A stretch of 64,000 bases of DNA from Malus domestica. Lineage: Eukaryota; Streptophyta; Magnoliopsida; Rosales; Rosaceae. Shown here one piece after another: positions 42,261-53,711 of the stretch. The stretch's first letter is position 1. Every line of letters starts with the position of its first letter. The position numbers and the translations under genes were made by a program. The stretch covers positions 30,769,001 to 30,833,000 of the forward strand of contig NC_091669.1 in assembly GCF_042453785.1 (NCBI RefSeq), read 5' to 3'. A model generated the notes under the pieces. The model did no database searches. It worked only from the letters and a program-made list of their open reading frames with translations, and was not told the origin of the DNA.

Positions 42261-43257
42261 TTGTAATTAAGGGCATCTTTAGCTAGGAAATGCGTCGATG
42301 CCTTATTGAATTATGTATTTTTGTACTAATTTGTGCTAAAAGTTTTGGTCTCTCTTTGTCCATGTTCCATCATGAACAAGCATGCCAGCAAAATCTGCTA
42401 GAGCGGGAAAATGCCTTCTTTTTGTAGCATTTTATGATTTGTTTTTGTTTTTGTTTAAACTTTAGAGAAAGTCTCTGCACTTGAAGTTGGTCAAAGAATG
42501 CTTGATAAAAAATAAAAAAAATTAGCAAAATCTTGTTTTAAGAGCACATCTGACTCTTCGTTTGTTCGACGGATTGTACTCATGCTTCATATCTTATTGA
42601 AGATTCTGTCAGGGGTTAGTCTTAATTAATTATTCAATTAACGATAATCAAGGATGTTTCATTAACTAAAGAATATTATCTATTGGATTGGGGGCATCAC
42701 CCCCACACGTATACTCTAATGTTTTTTTATGAAAAGAACAAAAGTTAAACGAAAGTAATAAGATTCCTGATCGGATCATGGTGCAACGTGACTTTTGAAG
42801 AAGCACAAGTAAGTGCTTCGAATTGTTACCTCAAGCTTAAGCTAGCTTCATATTAAAGCAACTAGTACCAATTTGTTCAGTTTGTAGAATGTGAGTATCC
42901 TGAAGTCTAAAGGCGAGGGAAGCATACGGCCAGCGAAAGAACTTAGCACCACACTTACATGGCATGGGTAGTGCTACTAGAAATTAAGGGCACACATACT
43001 TACATGGTATTAGTACAATAATGAATGAGTACGAAAAGGAACGTGTATGAGATAAACAACTCCCTATTAGTGTGATACCTCAATTTTTGAGATATCTCAT
43101 ACTCAAATCATATGAATAAGGATGATACCTATTTCTTCAAATTTATTCCTCGTAAGTAAACATACCTTAAGAATTGACAATGAGTAAAGAAGCTTAAGTC
43201 ATTTCATCAATACAAGATATAGTATCAACACAATGACTCTTAATTGACATCATATAT
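42261..43257. other. Intergenic, no gene seen
   Basis: AT-rich, no frame longer than background, and no recognised repeat. Confidence 0.5.
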
Positions 43258-43266
43258 TTTTCTTTA

Positions 43267-43409
43267 GGGGGATTATATTCACACATCCCAAATTACTTCT
43301 CTCACACCTTTTTAATTTTTTAATATTTTTCTATCAAGTGTTAGTGGTGTGTAGAAAATATTAAAAATGTGTGGGAGAAGTAATTTGAGGTGTGTGAATA
43401 TAATTTCTC
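43267..43409. mobile_element. MULE-type MITE, 143 bp
   Basis: Nearly a complete hairpin: GATTATATTCACACATC..AATTACTTCTCTCACACC on the left mirrors GTGTGGGAGAAGTAATTTGA..TGTGTGAATATAAT on the right. The 9-bp target duplication TTTTCTTTA is exact (43258-43266, 43410-43418). Confidence 0.88.
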
Positions 43410-43484
43410 TTTTCTTTAATACTATAGATTTTTCGAAAATATTAATAGCACCAAATTTATTTCTCAATCTTATATATAAAAAAA

Positions 43485-43700
43485 GGACTTGGATTCTCTG
43501 CCCTCCCAATTCGGTGCCCTCCCCGTGCCCTCCTGTTTGTGTGGTCACGGTTAAGCCACGTCAATATTTTATATTATTTTTTTTTATCTTATTATTTTTA
43601 TAAAAAACAATATAAAATGTTAGCATGGATTAACCGTGATCACACAAAATAGGAGGGCACGAAGAGGGCACCGAATTGGGAAGACAGAGAATCCAAGTAC
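43485..43700. mobile_element. MULE-type MITE, 216 bp
   Basis: Begins GGACTTGGATTCTCTGCCCT and ends AGACAGAGAATCCAAGTAC, with AATTCGGTGCCCTC and GAGGGCACCGAATT mirrored further in. The target duplication is ATAAAAAAA (43476-43484, 43701-43709). Confidence 0.85.
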
Positions 43701-43939
43701 ATAAAAAAAACCTTATCCCATTCTTTTTCTGTTTTTTCCTTTCACTTCTTTTGCCAAAAAGGTCCATGTGACAAGTTGATATGCAGTCATTGGCAGTATG
43801 ATGTGACGCACAATAGGATTCTTATTTGATTCTTTGTGTTCATGCATGTGCATGTAGGTCCTGAATATTTATTTTTTTTTGGAAAATGGTCCTGAATATT
43901 TATTTTTGCAACTCAGCTCATCTATGATTTTTATAGGCA

Positions 43940-44845
43940 GTTGGCTTCAGTTAATTAAAACTAGACATTGGCATAACACCATATAGTTATAATCTAGCTA
44001 CGTATTGTTTTAAATTTGAACAAAGAAACAACAAATATTTATCATGATCTCAATGCTCTCAACATAAATCCAAAGCGTTGATATGTCGATTGACAATGTA
44101 TTAATATTGTAAGAGTTTATAATTAAATTGATTAAGAATATTTTTATGTGAATTGGAGATCCCAAGTTCAAATTCTCTTTACCGGCCGATTTATGATCAG
44201 CACAAAATTCATGACATAAAAGTAATAGTACATGGCCGGAGTCCTTCACATGTTTAACAGAATGATTTAAACAAGTGATCATGTATGAAACCGGTGTAGA
44301 TTTTCCTTCTAATTTGTCAACTGGCAGCATTTTTCTTTGTTTTCGAGATGTTGTTTCTTGGATCAATAAATACAATCGCATCGAATCAAGTGCTAGCTTA
44401 GAAAATAAACATGCAAACAAAGACCGTATAATTATATATCCCTGATTAGATGCGTAATTGCTACTTCATCCACGAGATTACCCGCATGCACATATTGAGA
44501 CAAACAAACATCATCAACGGCAATAGTAATTCTAGCTCTTTAATTAGCGATTTAAAATTACAAAACAAGAAAATGAGGCCCTTCCTATTAGCATGTGTGC
44601 TTGGTCCAACCTTCTTTTTTTTTTTTTTTTGGTAAGTTATATATATATAACATTAATTCAATTGACATTAACATAATAAGAATATTTCGTCTATATAAAT
44701 TCGATCGATTATTGGCCTATCCACTAGCTTATCTCCACTTGTTAGGTAAATAAGCTACAAATTTAGTTCGTTCCCAGACAAAATTGGGCCACACAAACTA
44801 TAACCAATCAATCGTGATTTCTCAATACGTGCTTTAAGATAGCTA
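43940..44845 (+). repeat. Local duplication, copy 1
   Basis: Matches 45527-47055 over its whole length (for example ATATAGTTATAATCTAGCTA, TAATCGCATCGAATCAAGTG and CCTATCCACTAGCTTATCTC). Copy 1 lacks the two MITEs present in copy 2, so it shows their empty sites. No gene is seen. A tRNA-derived SINE remnant is at about 44113-44195. Confidence 0.85.
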
Positions 44846-45696
44846 ATAATATGGAAACCCTAATCAAGACTCATTAGTAAAAGGAATATTACTGTTTCTA
44901 CACTAGCAAATTTGACTGAAACCATATAAACTGTCAGTTTCAATGGAAGTTCTCAAACGTAGAGGGCTAGTTCTTCTCTCCATCAGAACAAGCTTCTTAT
45001 CTAAACTTGTTGAAGGGATGAAATATAACCAAGGTATATCTTTCTGATCAGAGGTTGAATCGATCATCAAAAGAAGAATTAGGCCAAAAATTGTTGGAAA
45101 TGTGCCATAAAGCTAATCATATGATGATGCTTTACTGACAGTTCATATGTTAAACTATTATAGTTTTATATAAGGCAAAGACTATTGTTTAAAGTCGTCT
45201 CATATAAATGTTATATGCTTGAATAATAAGTCCAAGGAATATGTAATTGGAAGAATGTGATATAAAGAAGTTAGATTCATGAGATCATTCTCTTTCGTAC
45301 ATATATTCTAAACATTCATGATCATCGAATTGCCAATTGGGCATTGATAGTCCGTTAAGATCAGTATATGCTATGTCTTCTCTCAAAGAGAGTGACTAGC
45401 CTTGAGTCATTGGTGTGATGGACACTAAGACAAGTACGTAGGTGCTCACTAGAGAATGAGTCCATTGAACACGATCAACAAGAAGTTCTCATACTCATGA
45501 CACCATATAGTTATCGTAAGTTGTTAGCTTCAGTTAATTAAAACTAGAAACTGACATAACACCATATAGTTATAATCTAGCTACGTATTGTTTGAACTTT
45601 GAAGAAAGAAACAATAAATATATATCATGATCTAAATGTTCTCAACATAACTCCAAAGCGTGGATATATATGTCGTTTGATATTGTACTTATCTTA

Positions 45697-45790
45697 CAAG
45701 GGTTTTTAGTTCAGTTGGTTAAGAACATTTTTACGTGAATTCGGGATCCCGAGTTGAAATTCTCTTTACCATCCAATTTGTAATCCGCAC
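45697..45790 (+). repeat. tRNA-derived SINE remnant
   Basis: TTTAGTTCAGTTGGTTAAGAA resembles an RNA polymerase III A box and GATCCCGAGTTGAAATTC a B box (consensus GAGTTCGAATC). The more decayed counterpart is in copy 1 at about 44113-44195, so it predates the duplication. Confidence 0.6.
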
Positions 45791-46150
45791 AAAATTCAAT
45801 TCTTAATCACATGTTAATACGACATAAAAGTAATAGTAGTAGCTAATTAACTACATGGACGGAGTAGTCCTTCACATGTTTAAGAGAATGATTTGAACAA
45901 GTGGTCATGTATGAAACCGGTGTGGATTTTCCTTCTAATTTGTCAACTAAGCAGCATTTTTCTTTGATTTCGAGATGATGTTTCTTGGATCAATAAATAT
46001 AATCGCATCGAATCAAGTGCTAGCTTAGAAAATAAACATGCAAACAAAAACCGTATAACTATATATATACATGATTAGATGAGTAATTGCTACTTCATCC
46101 ACGAGATTACACTCAAGCATATATACGTATACATATACATATACATATAC

Positions 46151-46552
46151 ACAGAGAGCTTAAGGGGAGGGATCCCTATTTTTTGAAAAAAATGGGGATT
46201 AGGTGTGGGGCCCACTTCACATCTAATTTCAACGATCCGAACCGTCTATTTTGTTAGTCTCGATTCATAGATCATCCTTACAAAATATTAGCTAAATTGG
46301 AAATGTTTAAGACATCTAATTGGGTTCAAGGAAATGAACGAATACTTTGTTATATAAGAAAATATGAAATTTGATATTAATAATTAAATAGGCAAATGGT
46401 TTCGGATTGAATTGAATTTTTGCAAGGATGATCTATGAATCGAGACTAACAAAATAGACGGTTCGGATCGTTGAAATTTGATGTGAAGTGGGCCCCACAC
46501 CTAATCCCCATTTTTTTCAAAAAATGGGGATCCCTCCCCTTAAGCTCTCTGT
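46151..46552. mobile_element. MITE with about 130-bp inverted ends, 402 bp
   Basis: ACAGAGAGCTTAAGGGGAGG and ATAGATCATCCTTACAAAAT on the left are complemented on the right (GCAAGGATGATCTATGAATC, CCCCTTAAGCTCTCTGT). It sits in an ACATATAC microsatellite, so the target duplication cannot be counted. Absent from the matching site in copy 1 (near 44490). Confidence 0.85.
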
Positions 46553-46597
46553 ACATATACATATACATCTATACATATACATATACATATACATACA

Positions 46598-46637
<40 letters not shown>
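46553..46637. repeat. Microsatellite (ATATAC)n / (AT)n
   Basis: ACATATACATATAC units continue into an uninterrupted AT run at about 46601-46636. A similar AC/AT tract lies left of the MITE at 46118-46150. Confidence 0.9.
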
Positions 46638-46638
<1 letters not shown>

Positions 46639-46791
46639 AGTCAAAAAAAAAAGCATCAACAGAAATAGTAATTCTAGCTCTTTAATTAGTGATTTAAATT
46701 ACCAAACAAGACAATGAGATTTCTTTTAGCATATGTGTTTGGTCCCATTTTTTTGTAGAGCCTATCCACTAGCTTATCTCCAACTTGTTAG

Positions 46792-46942
46792 CAGAGATTT
46801 TTTAGTGTGCCGAGAGTACGTCCGGTGCATCAAGTGTTATAATAATACAAGTGATTAGATATTTGAGGAAAAAAATTTCCAACCGCTTATATTATATACT
46901 GAGCGTACAAAACTATGTTTCCGACATACCAAAAAATCTCTC
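46792..46942. mobile_element. MULE-type MITE, 151 bp
   Basis: Ends CAGAGATTTTTTAGTGTGCC and its near-complement GACATACCAAAAAATCTCTC. Flanks ACTTGTTAG (46783-46791) and ACCTGTTAG (46943-46951) match 8 of 9. The paralogous site in copy 1 near 44740 has a single ACTTGTTAG and no insert. Confidence 0.88.
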
Positions 46943-47055
46943 ACCTGTTAGGATAGGTAAGCCACAAATTTTGTTCGTGCACCGGAAAAAGTTGGACCAC
47001 ACACATTATAACCAATAAATCGTGACTTCAGGCCTTGATTTCTCAAGTTATAACA

Positions 47056-48980
47056 TGTTTCCATAGGAAGAAAAGATTAAGTAAAGGAGTAATAGCCAAA
47101 TAAATATCATACTTTTAATTAATACTCATGAGTTCAATTTTGTTTGTTTAGATTGGTTTTTGCTTGTTATTAACCAACTTTTTGTACAAATACTTCATTA
47201 GCTTGATGTGCATTGTTGGTTTCGGTTCATGGCAGTTTAAGCTTTTAGAGACTAGTGTTTGTCCAATATGGTATTAAAACTCTAGTTCTAGGAGGTTATG
47301 GTCAGTTTGAAGCCTCTAAACCCTATCCCCACATATTTTCAGTTATTTTTGCTAGGCCGCCTTGTTTTTGTTTGTTTTCACGTTTAAGAAACAGATGTAC
47401 TGGACATAGGATGTTAGCATGCATTGTAGGACACTTGAGTTTTTTGGGGCTTAGGTTTTGTATAATATTTTCCTTCCCACAATTGAAAAACGTCTCAAGT
47501 TTGAATCTTTGTTTAGAGCGTTATTCCCCTACGATCCCTTGGAGGGAGCAGATCAAAGTAGATGCTAAGGTCAAGATGTTTCCCAAAACGGCTCCCCATC
47601 GATAAATGAACTTCAATCGCAGTATCTAAATTTCAACCACGCACCTATGTCCCAATTAGTGTAGCAGTTAGTAAGTTCTCTCCATACTTGTTTGTTTTCT
47701 TTCTTTGCTTAGTTTCAATCTATTCCCCCCTCTTTCATGGCAAGGTGCCCAGCTGCCTACCAATATCGCAAAAATTTCCCAACCATGTATGGGGTTTTAC
47801 CCATCTAGAACTGAGCAAGGTATGGTGAGTAACAAAATGGGAGATTAGCGATTGAATGATAGCTTGATTGTTTACATACGTTGAGAAAAATGTTTTTTCT
47901 TAAGATGATGCTAGAGATATCATCTACTTAAACCATATTTTGTAAATCACAGTTGTGGTGGATGATGATTTGATTTCTTCTTTGTATCATTACAGAAAGA
48001 ATATAACCATTAACCGACACATTATATGGTATACCCCAAATGGTCTAAAACATGATTTTCCTAGCATTTTTTTTCTTGTATTAATAACGAAGTCATAATG
48101 CTACATGTTTCATAATATAAACTCATCATGAACAATTATAACTTATAAGTTGTAATGTTAAATTTTATGATCAATACTATTATGGTTTTATTTGAAAGAG
48201 TCTTCCATGTCTAACATAAGTTATAAGCTTTTTGTCTTTGGTTCACTCAAAATGTTTGGATCAGCGAGCTGTGTATAAAATGGACGTAAGAAAGGAAATC
48301 TAATAAATGTGACATTACTCTTCTAGATAAAATCAGTTAAATCAGTCAACAAAACCTGCCAGCATCCCGGGGGGAAACGCAGAAATGTCAGCCATTTGTT
48401 CACACTGCGTTTTCTCAAACGGCCTCCTCCGTGGCCACACTTGCCCTCCCACTATTTGTTGCACGCCTTGCCCCTTGCCTTACTCTTGTTCCCGTAACAT
48501 AAAGTAGTACATTTCTTGAACCTAGTGATTTACAACCACCTTCAGTGAAAACTTTTTATACATCTATGTGTTATTATATAAGTGTGAAATTTTTTATTTT
48601 TTATATTATTAATTTTTTAACATAAAAATCTCACTAAACACAGTGCACTATTCTGTATTCGAACACATAAAATCTCTTCCTCACGTGCTCAACTTTAACG
48701 GCACACTGTTTACTGGCGGTCCTTAACTTACCAGGACGAAAAGCTTAACGGTCCAATTTTTTGAAATTACGAAAACAGCCCTACAATTCCTCCACTCCGT
48801 CATCAATGCACAACTGAACAAACACACACGACGTTGGGTAAAAACAGCCGGAAATAACGCCTTAACCGTTGGTGGGGCCTAGATTTCAGTGGCTTTTGGC
48901 GTAAATACAACGACAGCACATGGGGCAGATGGTCATAGTGAAATAATTGAAGCTTCTTCTCTGTGGCAGCTTTGCAGCTT
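47056..48980. other. Intergenic / promoter region upstream of the expansin gene
   Basis: No gene. The 116-codon frame at 47255-47605 has no family features. 47240-47330 resembles a degenerate TGGTATNAAAAC leader, perhaps an old LTR element. Confidence 0.45.
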
Positions 48981-48983
48981 GTG

Positions 48984-48993
48984 CTATATATCC
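48984..48993 (+). promoter_or_regulatory. Probable TATA box of the beta-expansin gene
   Basis: CTATATATCC lies 155 bases before the ATG at 49148, with no closer TATA-like sequence. CT/CA-rich sequence between fits a 5' leader. Confidence 0.5.
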
Positions 48994-49147
48994 TACCCAT
49001 ACAATACAGCACCTATACCAAAGCATAACACAACTACATAACTGTCGGCAAAGCTTTGTGCTTACTTTTTAGCCAAACCAGTGCTCAGAACTGTTGCCGC
49101 CACCGCCGCCACTCAACACCCCACTTAATTAAGCAGCCTAGCTCACA

Positions 49148-51300
49148 ATGCAGCTCCTCCACCGCGGCTGCGGCATTGTTTTGGTGCTGAATTCGTTGCT
49201 TCTGCTTGTGTCTTGTCAAGTTCAGCAACCCGGGGCCAACACCCGCTGGCTCCCAGCCACCGCCACCTGGTACGGCAGCCCCGAAGGCGACGGCAGCGAC
49301 GGTAAGCCCCCACCCTCAAACCCAATTTGGCTTTAGCTTACAATGCCGCAAGTATAGACTGTCTATAATATAATTTGTACCTACAGTTTCTACAGATTTT
49401 GTACATCTCAAATGTATTATATACTTTTTCGCAAATTAAGATTTAGTCAAGTTAATTATCATATCATTTTTAAATAAATAATAAAAATATTGTATTTCAC
49501 GTTAATGAGAAAACAATGATACGATTTATAGTTTGTTAAGATTATGTTACAGATATTCTTAATTATCCATGAATTAATTATGTCGGCATGTGCGTAATTT
49601 TTGGTAGGTGGAGCATGTGGGTACGGGTCAATGGTGGACGTGAAGCCGTACAGGGCGAGGGTTGGGGCGGTGAGCCCAGTGCTGTTCAAGAGTGGCGAGG
49701 GGTGCGGGGCGTGTTACAAAGTCAAGTGTCTCGACCAGAGCATCTGTTCAAGACGAGCCGTCACAATAATCGTGACGGACGAGTGCCCTGGTGGTTACTG
49801 CTCGAATGGGCGCACCCACTTCGACCTCAGCGGCGCCGCCTTTGGACGCATGGCTGTCGCCGGTGAAGGCGGTCTGCTCAGGAACCGAGGCGAGCTCTCT
49901 GTCCTTTACCGACGGTACGTTCTCATATGTCATGTTTACTGTGTGTTAGCTTCTTTGCTTTAACGGTCCTCTTTTGTCCCTTCCAATATTTTTTTGGAAC
50001 CTTTTGTTTATTCGCTGGTTAATTACTAATTTTGTTTATTTCCGTTTTGTTTTATTTTCTTTGATTTAGAAAACAGGCTAAAAGAGTTAATTTTTGAAAC
50101 ATTCTTTTCACTTTTTAATTAACTACTAAATCTGTTTTTTCAGTTATTTGCCGAACAACAGTTGTGATTTTTTGGGAAACAATGGTCTTTAACCAACTAC
50201 CTAATGTCGTTTTCATTCTTTTCTTCCTCGGGGTTTTTCTCATATAGCTTTTTCTCGAGTGAAGTTTTAATACCATCACTTCTTTTTCTGTATATTATAC
50301 GCTAATATGCTTTGATGATTGTTTAATGAAGAAAGCTTTTACCCTAAGAAAAACTCAACCCAAACAGTTACACACACCACTCAGTTATTTTTACCCCTTC
50401 GTATTTTTTTCTTTTGAATTCATATACTTGACGAATTGAAATAATAATAATGTATTTTATTTATTTTAACTTCAGGACACCATGTAAATATCCTGGGAAG
50501 CAAATAGCCTTCCATGTAAATGAAGGTTCAACAAATTACTGGCTATCACTTCTAGTAGAGTTTGAGGATGGAGATGGAGACGTCGGATCGATGCATATAA
50601 GACCAGTACGTTCTCTTTCTCTTTCTTTTTTTCTTTTACAATGCTGCATGCCTCTTGCAACTTTAGTTACTTTACATTAACATTTACATTTGCTAACAAG
50701 ATACTTAAAAAAATGCCAAATCAACAAAAGTAGAGATAGTTTTTCTTGAAATATAAGAAAGCACTCGTGCAATTCCACGTTTTCACATAAAAAGCACTGT
50801 AAACGTGCCCAAAAGGGAATACGAAAGCAATAAAAGAAAGATACTCGTACATATAGTTAATATTTTAGTCATTAAGAGAATGACTTACATGATACAAAAA
50901 TACTGTGATAATAAAAGTGTGCATTTGTCATGTAAGTTACTCTCCTAAACTCGATTACACAAATCCTATCTCGTACTTCAACCTGGACCAATTTTACGAA
51001 GCAGTACTTTAGCGTTAACTAAGTGATTAGAGAATTTTTAAGTTCACTAATTTTATCTTTAAAATTTTATTTATATTTTTGTGTGTTGGTGGGATGGTGC
51101 AGGCAAGTTCTAGTGAGTGGATCGCGATGAGTCATGTATGGGGAGCTAATTGGTGCATAAATGGGGGTCCTCTAAATGGACCATTCTCAGTGAAGATTAC
51201 AACTCTCTCAACAGCAAAAACTCTCTCTGCCAGAGACGTCATTCCCAGTAATTGGTCTCCAAAAGCCACTTACACTTCTCGCCTAAATTTCCGCTTCTAG
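49148..51300 (+). CDS. Beta-expansin (EXPB3-like), four exons
   Basis: Beta-expansins are secreted wall-loosening proteins that weaken non-covalent polysaccharide contacts. Exons 49148-49301, 49608-49914, 50476-50605 and 51103-51300 join at GT/AG sites in phase and give 262 residues, normal for the family. Residues 1 to about 24 are a signal peptide (GIVLVLNSLLLLVSC). Domain 1 (GH45-like double-psi barrel) starts ATATWYGSPEGDGSDGGACG and has GEGCGACYKVKCLD, TDECPGGYC and the HFD motif in RTHFDLSGAAFG. Domain 2 (CBM63, grass-allergen fold) runs from about residue 165 with PGKQIAFHVNEGSTNYWLSL, SSEWIAMSHVWGANWC and GPFSVKITTLS, ending SNWSPKATYTSRLNFRF. All conserved cysteines and aromatic residues I could check are present. 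The DG.GG and GACYKV patterns separate it from alpha-expansins. It is surrounded by repeats but undamaged. Confidence 0.95.
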
Positions 51301-52488
51301 CTAGCTTATTTGACAAACAAGTCAAGATCTATATAATATAAGCACGTTTTTACAAAGCACTTTTTTAACTAAGCATTTATAGGCCAGAAAAAAGGTCTTG
51401 CCCCCATGACCCAAAAGTAGCCGTTGTCGCGGTGGTCTTTTTCTTTTTTTCTTTTAAAGAAAAATGGCCGTTGGATTGCACTAGTTAATTACAATGGCAT
51501 CCAAATGCTCTTTCTTTATTTTCTTTTGAGATATTATTTGCTGCTGTTCCAACTGGTTTTGTTTGTAGATGTGCACTAAGATATGTAGCCAGCCCTCTCC
51601 AAAAGGAGAGAGAGCGTGTGTTCTTGTTTTGTTAATGCTATATGTAAGGTTCTGTGACCCAATGTGTTTTTAATGAATTTGGACAATTTGATTGCACTAT
51701 AATTTCGCTTACAATTGGAGATCTTCGAGCATATAGGACCTCAAGGGCCAAAGGTCTGCTGTCTCCAAATTAGTGTCTTCATCATGTCTCATTTCTAACT
51801 TTGTGACTCATGCGAGTGATATGCACAACAAAATTGATGTTACGGACAATCATTCATACAAATTTAGTTGCATCAACGATTAACAGACACTCACATGCAC
51901 GATTGTAACTAGCTTAATAATCTAAACATAGATGTCAGAACCCGTAACTGCACTGCATATAATGCAAGAGGAAAAGAGAGATGTGGATCACATGACATGC
52001 ATATATGGTCACCCACAGTCAATGTGTTTCAATTTTCAACTTTGAAACCTCTCACTACTCACAAGGCCTGTAATTTTTGTGGTGCAGAACAATAAAATTG
52101 TGAGTGACAAAAAGGGTCAAGGGATTCAAAGGGTTGTGGTCACCACCACACGTGGGACGGGGTCCCTTTGTAAAATGGTGGTGGTTCATTGATTGGCACA
52201 TGACTTTCTCTCGTCACATGTGAAGTTCTGCTTGCTACATCCTTGATCCCTCAATATACCGGAATCTCTTTAACAGCCAAACTTTGTTTTTTTTTTTTTT
52301 TGGGTTCCGTTATCTTAAACCATGGAAAATCTCAAAATCAGTAAGCAAAAACGAAAGAATTATAAAATTGTGGACATTATTTTTATCAACAAGAAAATAA
52401 ATAAAGATGGTTGGGACATCTACAAATTGAGGGTTACATCTTGCAACAAAAAATAAAACTAAAAACTAATATTTTCCAATAGTCAACA
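51301..52488. other. 3' UTR of expansin and intergenic sequence
   Basis: No further gene. A T run at 52287-52301 and AT-rich sequence. No clear poly(A) signal could be chosen among several AATAA-like sites. Confidence 0.5.
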
Positions 52489-52963
52489 TGATTCTTAAAG
52501 GTGCTAGTTGGACATCAGGCATGGGCTTAGAGCTTAGGGGTCTAGGCGGGGCCTTGGCGGTTCTTTTAATTTTGATTAAATTTATTATTAAATTAATGTC
52601 TACTTATACTTAAGAAAAATAATAATTGTATTGTGATATATAAATTACAAAATAAAGTGACATATAGATTATAAGGTATTAGAACATATTGAAAACATAG
52701 GGAACAACATATAATGAGTATTCATCTAAGTATTCAATAAGTCTCTTGCAATTTATTCAAAAAATAAAATGCAAAATGAAAGTTATCTATTTTCTGTCCA
52801 AATGAGAGTGCGTAGGAGGGTTTAGGTGGGCCAGGCGAGTGCCTAGGCAAGTCTAGGTTGCCTTTCTTAATTTGCAAACGTCTAAAGATTAATCAAGGCA
52901 GTGGTCAGCCTCATAGTGTCTAGGCAGTGCTAGGTTGGAATTTTTAGAACAGTGATCGTCACT
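52489..52963. repeat. hAT-type CTAGGCG-rich element (copy)
   Basis: Shares with 41387-42252 the segments GGTGCTAGTTGG, GGTATTAGAACATATTGAAAA and GAATTTTTAGAACAGTGAT in the same order, but is shorter. No clean target duplication. Confidence 0.65.
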
Positions 52964-53708
52964 CAACATCCAATCTTAATTCAGCAGTGAGGAAAAAAGT
53001 ATAAGAACAAAAGTTAAAATAACCATTGTGGATGTAAATTTGTACACGGCTAAATTGACAAAATCATGTAAATTTTGTACACGGCTAAATTGACAAAATC
53101 AAACTTGCAAAACAACAAACACCGTTAGGTTAATTGACAAACATCTAAGAAAAATGGTAGGGAAATGACCTCTTATGCTTAAGTTAGAAAGATGGTTTGA
53201 GAGAAACTATGAACTTGAGAGAGTTCTGAGTAGTAAGTGGCGATATCCATTTTTCCTATTTGACTTGGCTATTTATAGACCTAAACCATAGTAGGTAGCC
53301 AGGAGGGGAGGTTGCAGGCCATACTAGGCAGACTTTAACGTTATGCTAGTAATGGAGCGGACTAATCTCCGCAGTCATTTCAGCTAGTAGTTCTGAAAGT
53401 CCCTGTTAGTAAAAGTATAGGCACGCCATACACCAAAGGGGAAACTCCTAAGAGCCAGCTTCTTGTCGCCATTGAGAGAGTATGGCTCGATGGCAGGAAA
53501 TATCATGGGCCTGAAGCATCTTTGGTACATTGATGGCCGAAAAGCCTAATCCTCACATGGTAGGCAAGTGCCACAGTCCCTTATGGAAGGCAGACATAAG
53601 CCACATTCCTTAGAGTTGTTTTTCTGCTCATAAGGTCAAAGGTAAAACCGTCATAGCAAGTATATAGTTACATATCCTCTTATTAGATGTGATTAATTTA
53701 TGTCTTCA
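52964..53708. other. Intergenic, no gene seen
   Basis: Includes a short tandem repeat around 53035-53100 (TGTACACGGCTAAATTGAC twice). 53160-53690 has vocabulary such as GGCAATATCC-like and AGGCAAGTGCC stretches without a partner in the window. Confidence 0.45.
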
Positions 53709-53711
53709 TAA

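Larger units (their letters stand above)
45527..47055 (+). repeat. Local duplication, copy 2, with two MITE insertions
   Basis: Diverged copy of 43940-44845, enlarged by insertions at 46151-46552 and 46792-46942 and by AT/AC microsatellite growth. The 680 bases between the copies (44846-45526) hold no gene. Confidence 0.85.

Noticed and set aside
47255-47605. 116-codon frame upstream of the expansin gene
   Set aside because: No recognisable motif, lies in an AT-rich intergenic region, and has no splice or promoter support.
49143-49325. Minus-strand Arg/Cys/Gly-rich frame over expansin exon 1
   Set aside because: Shadow of a GC-rich coding exon on the other strand.
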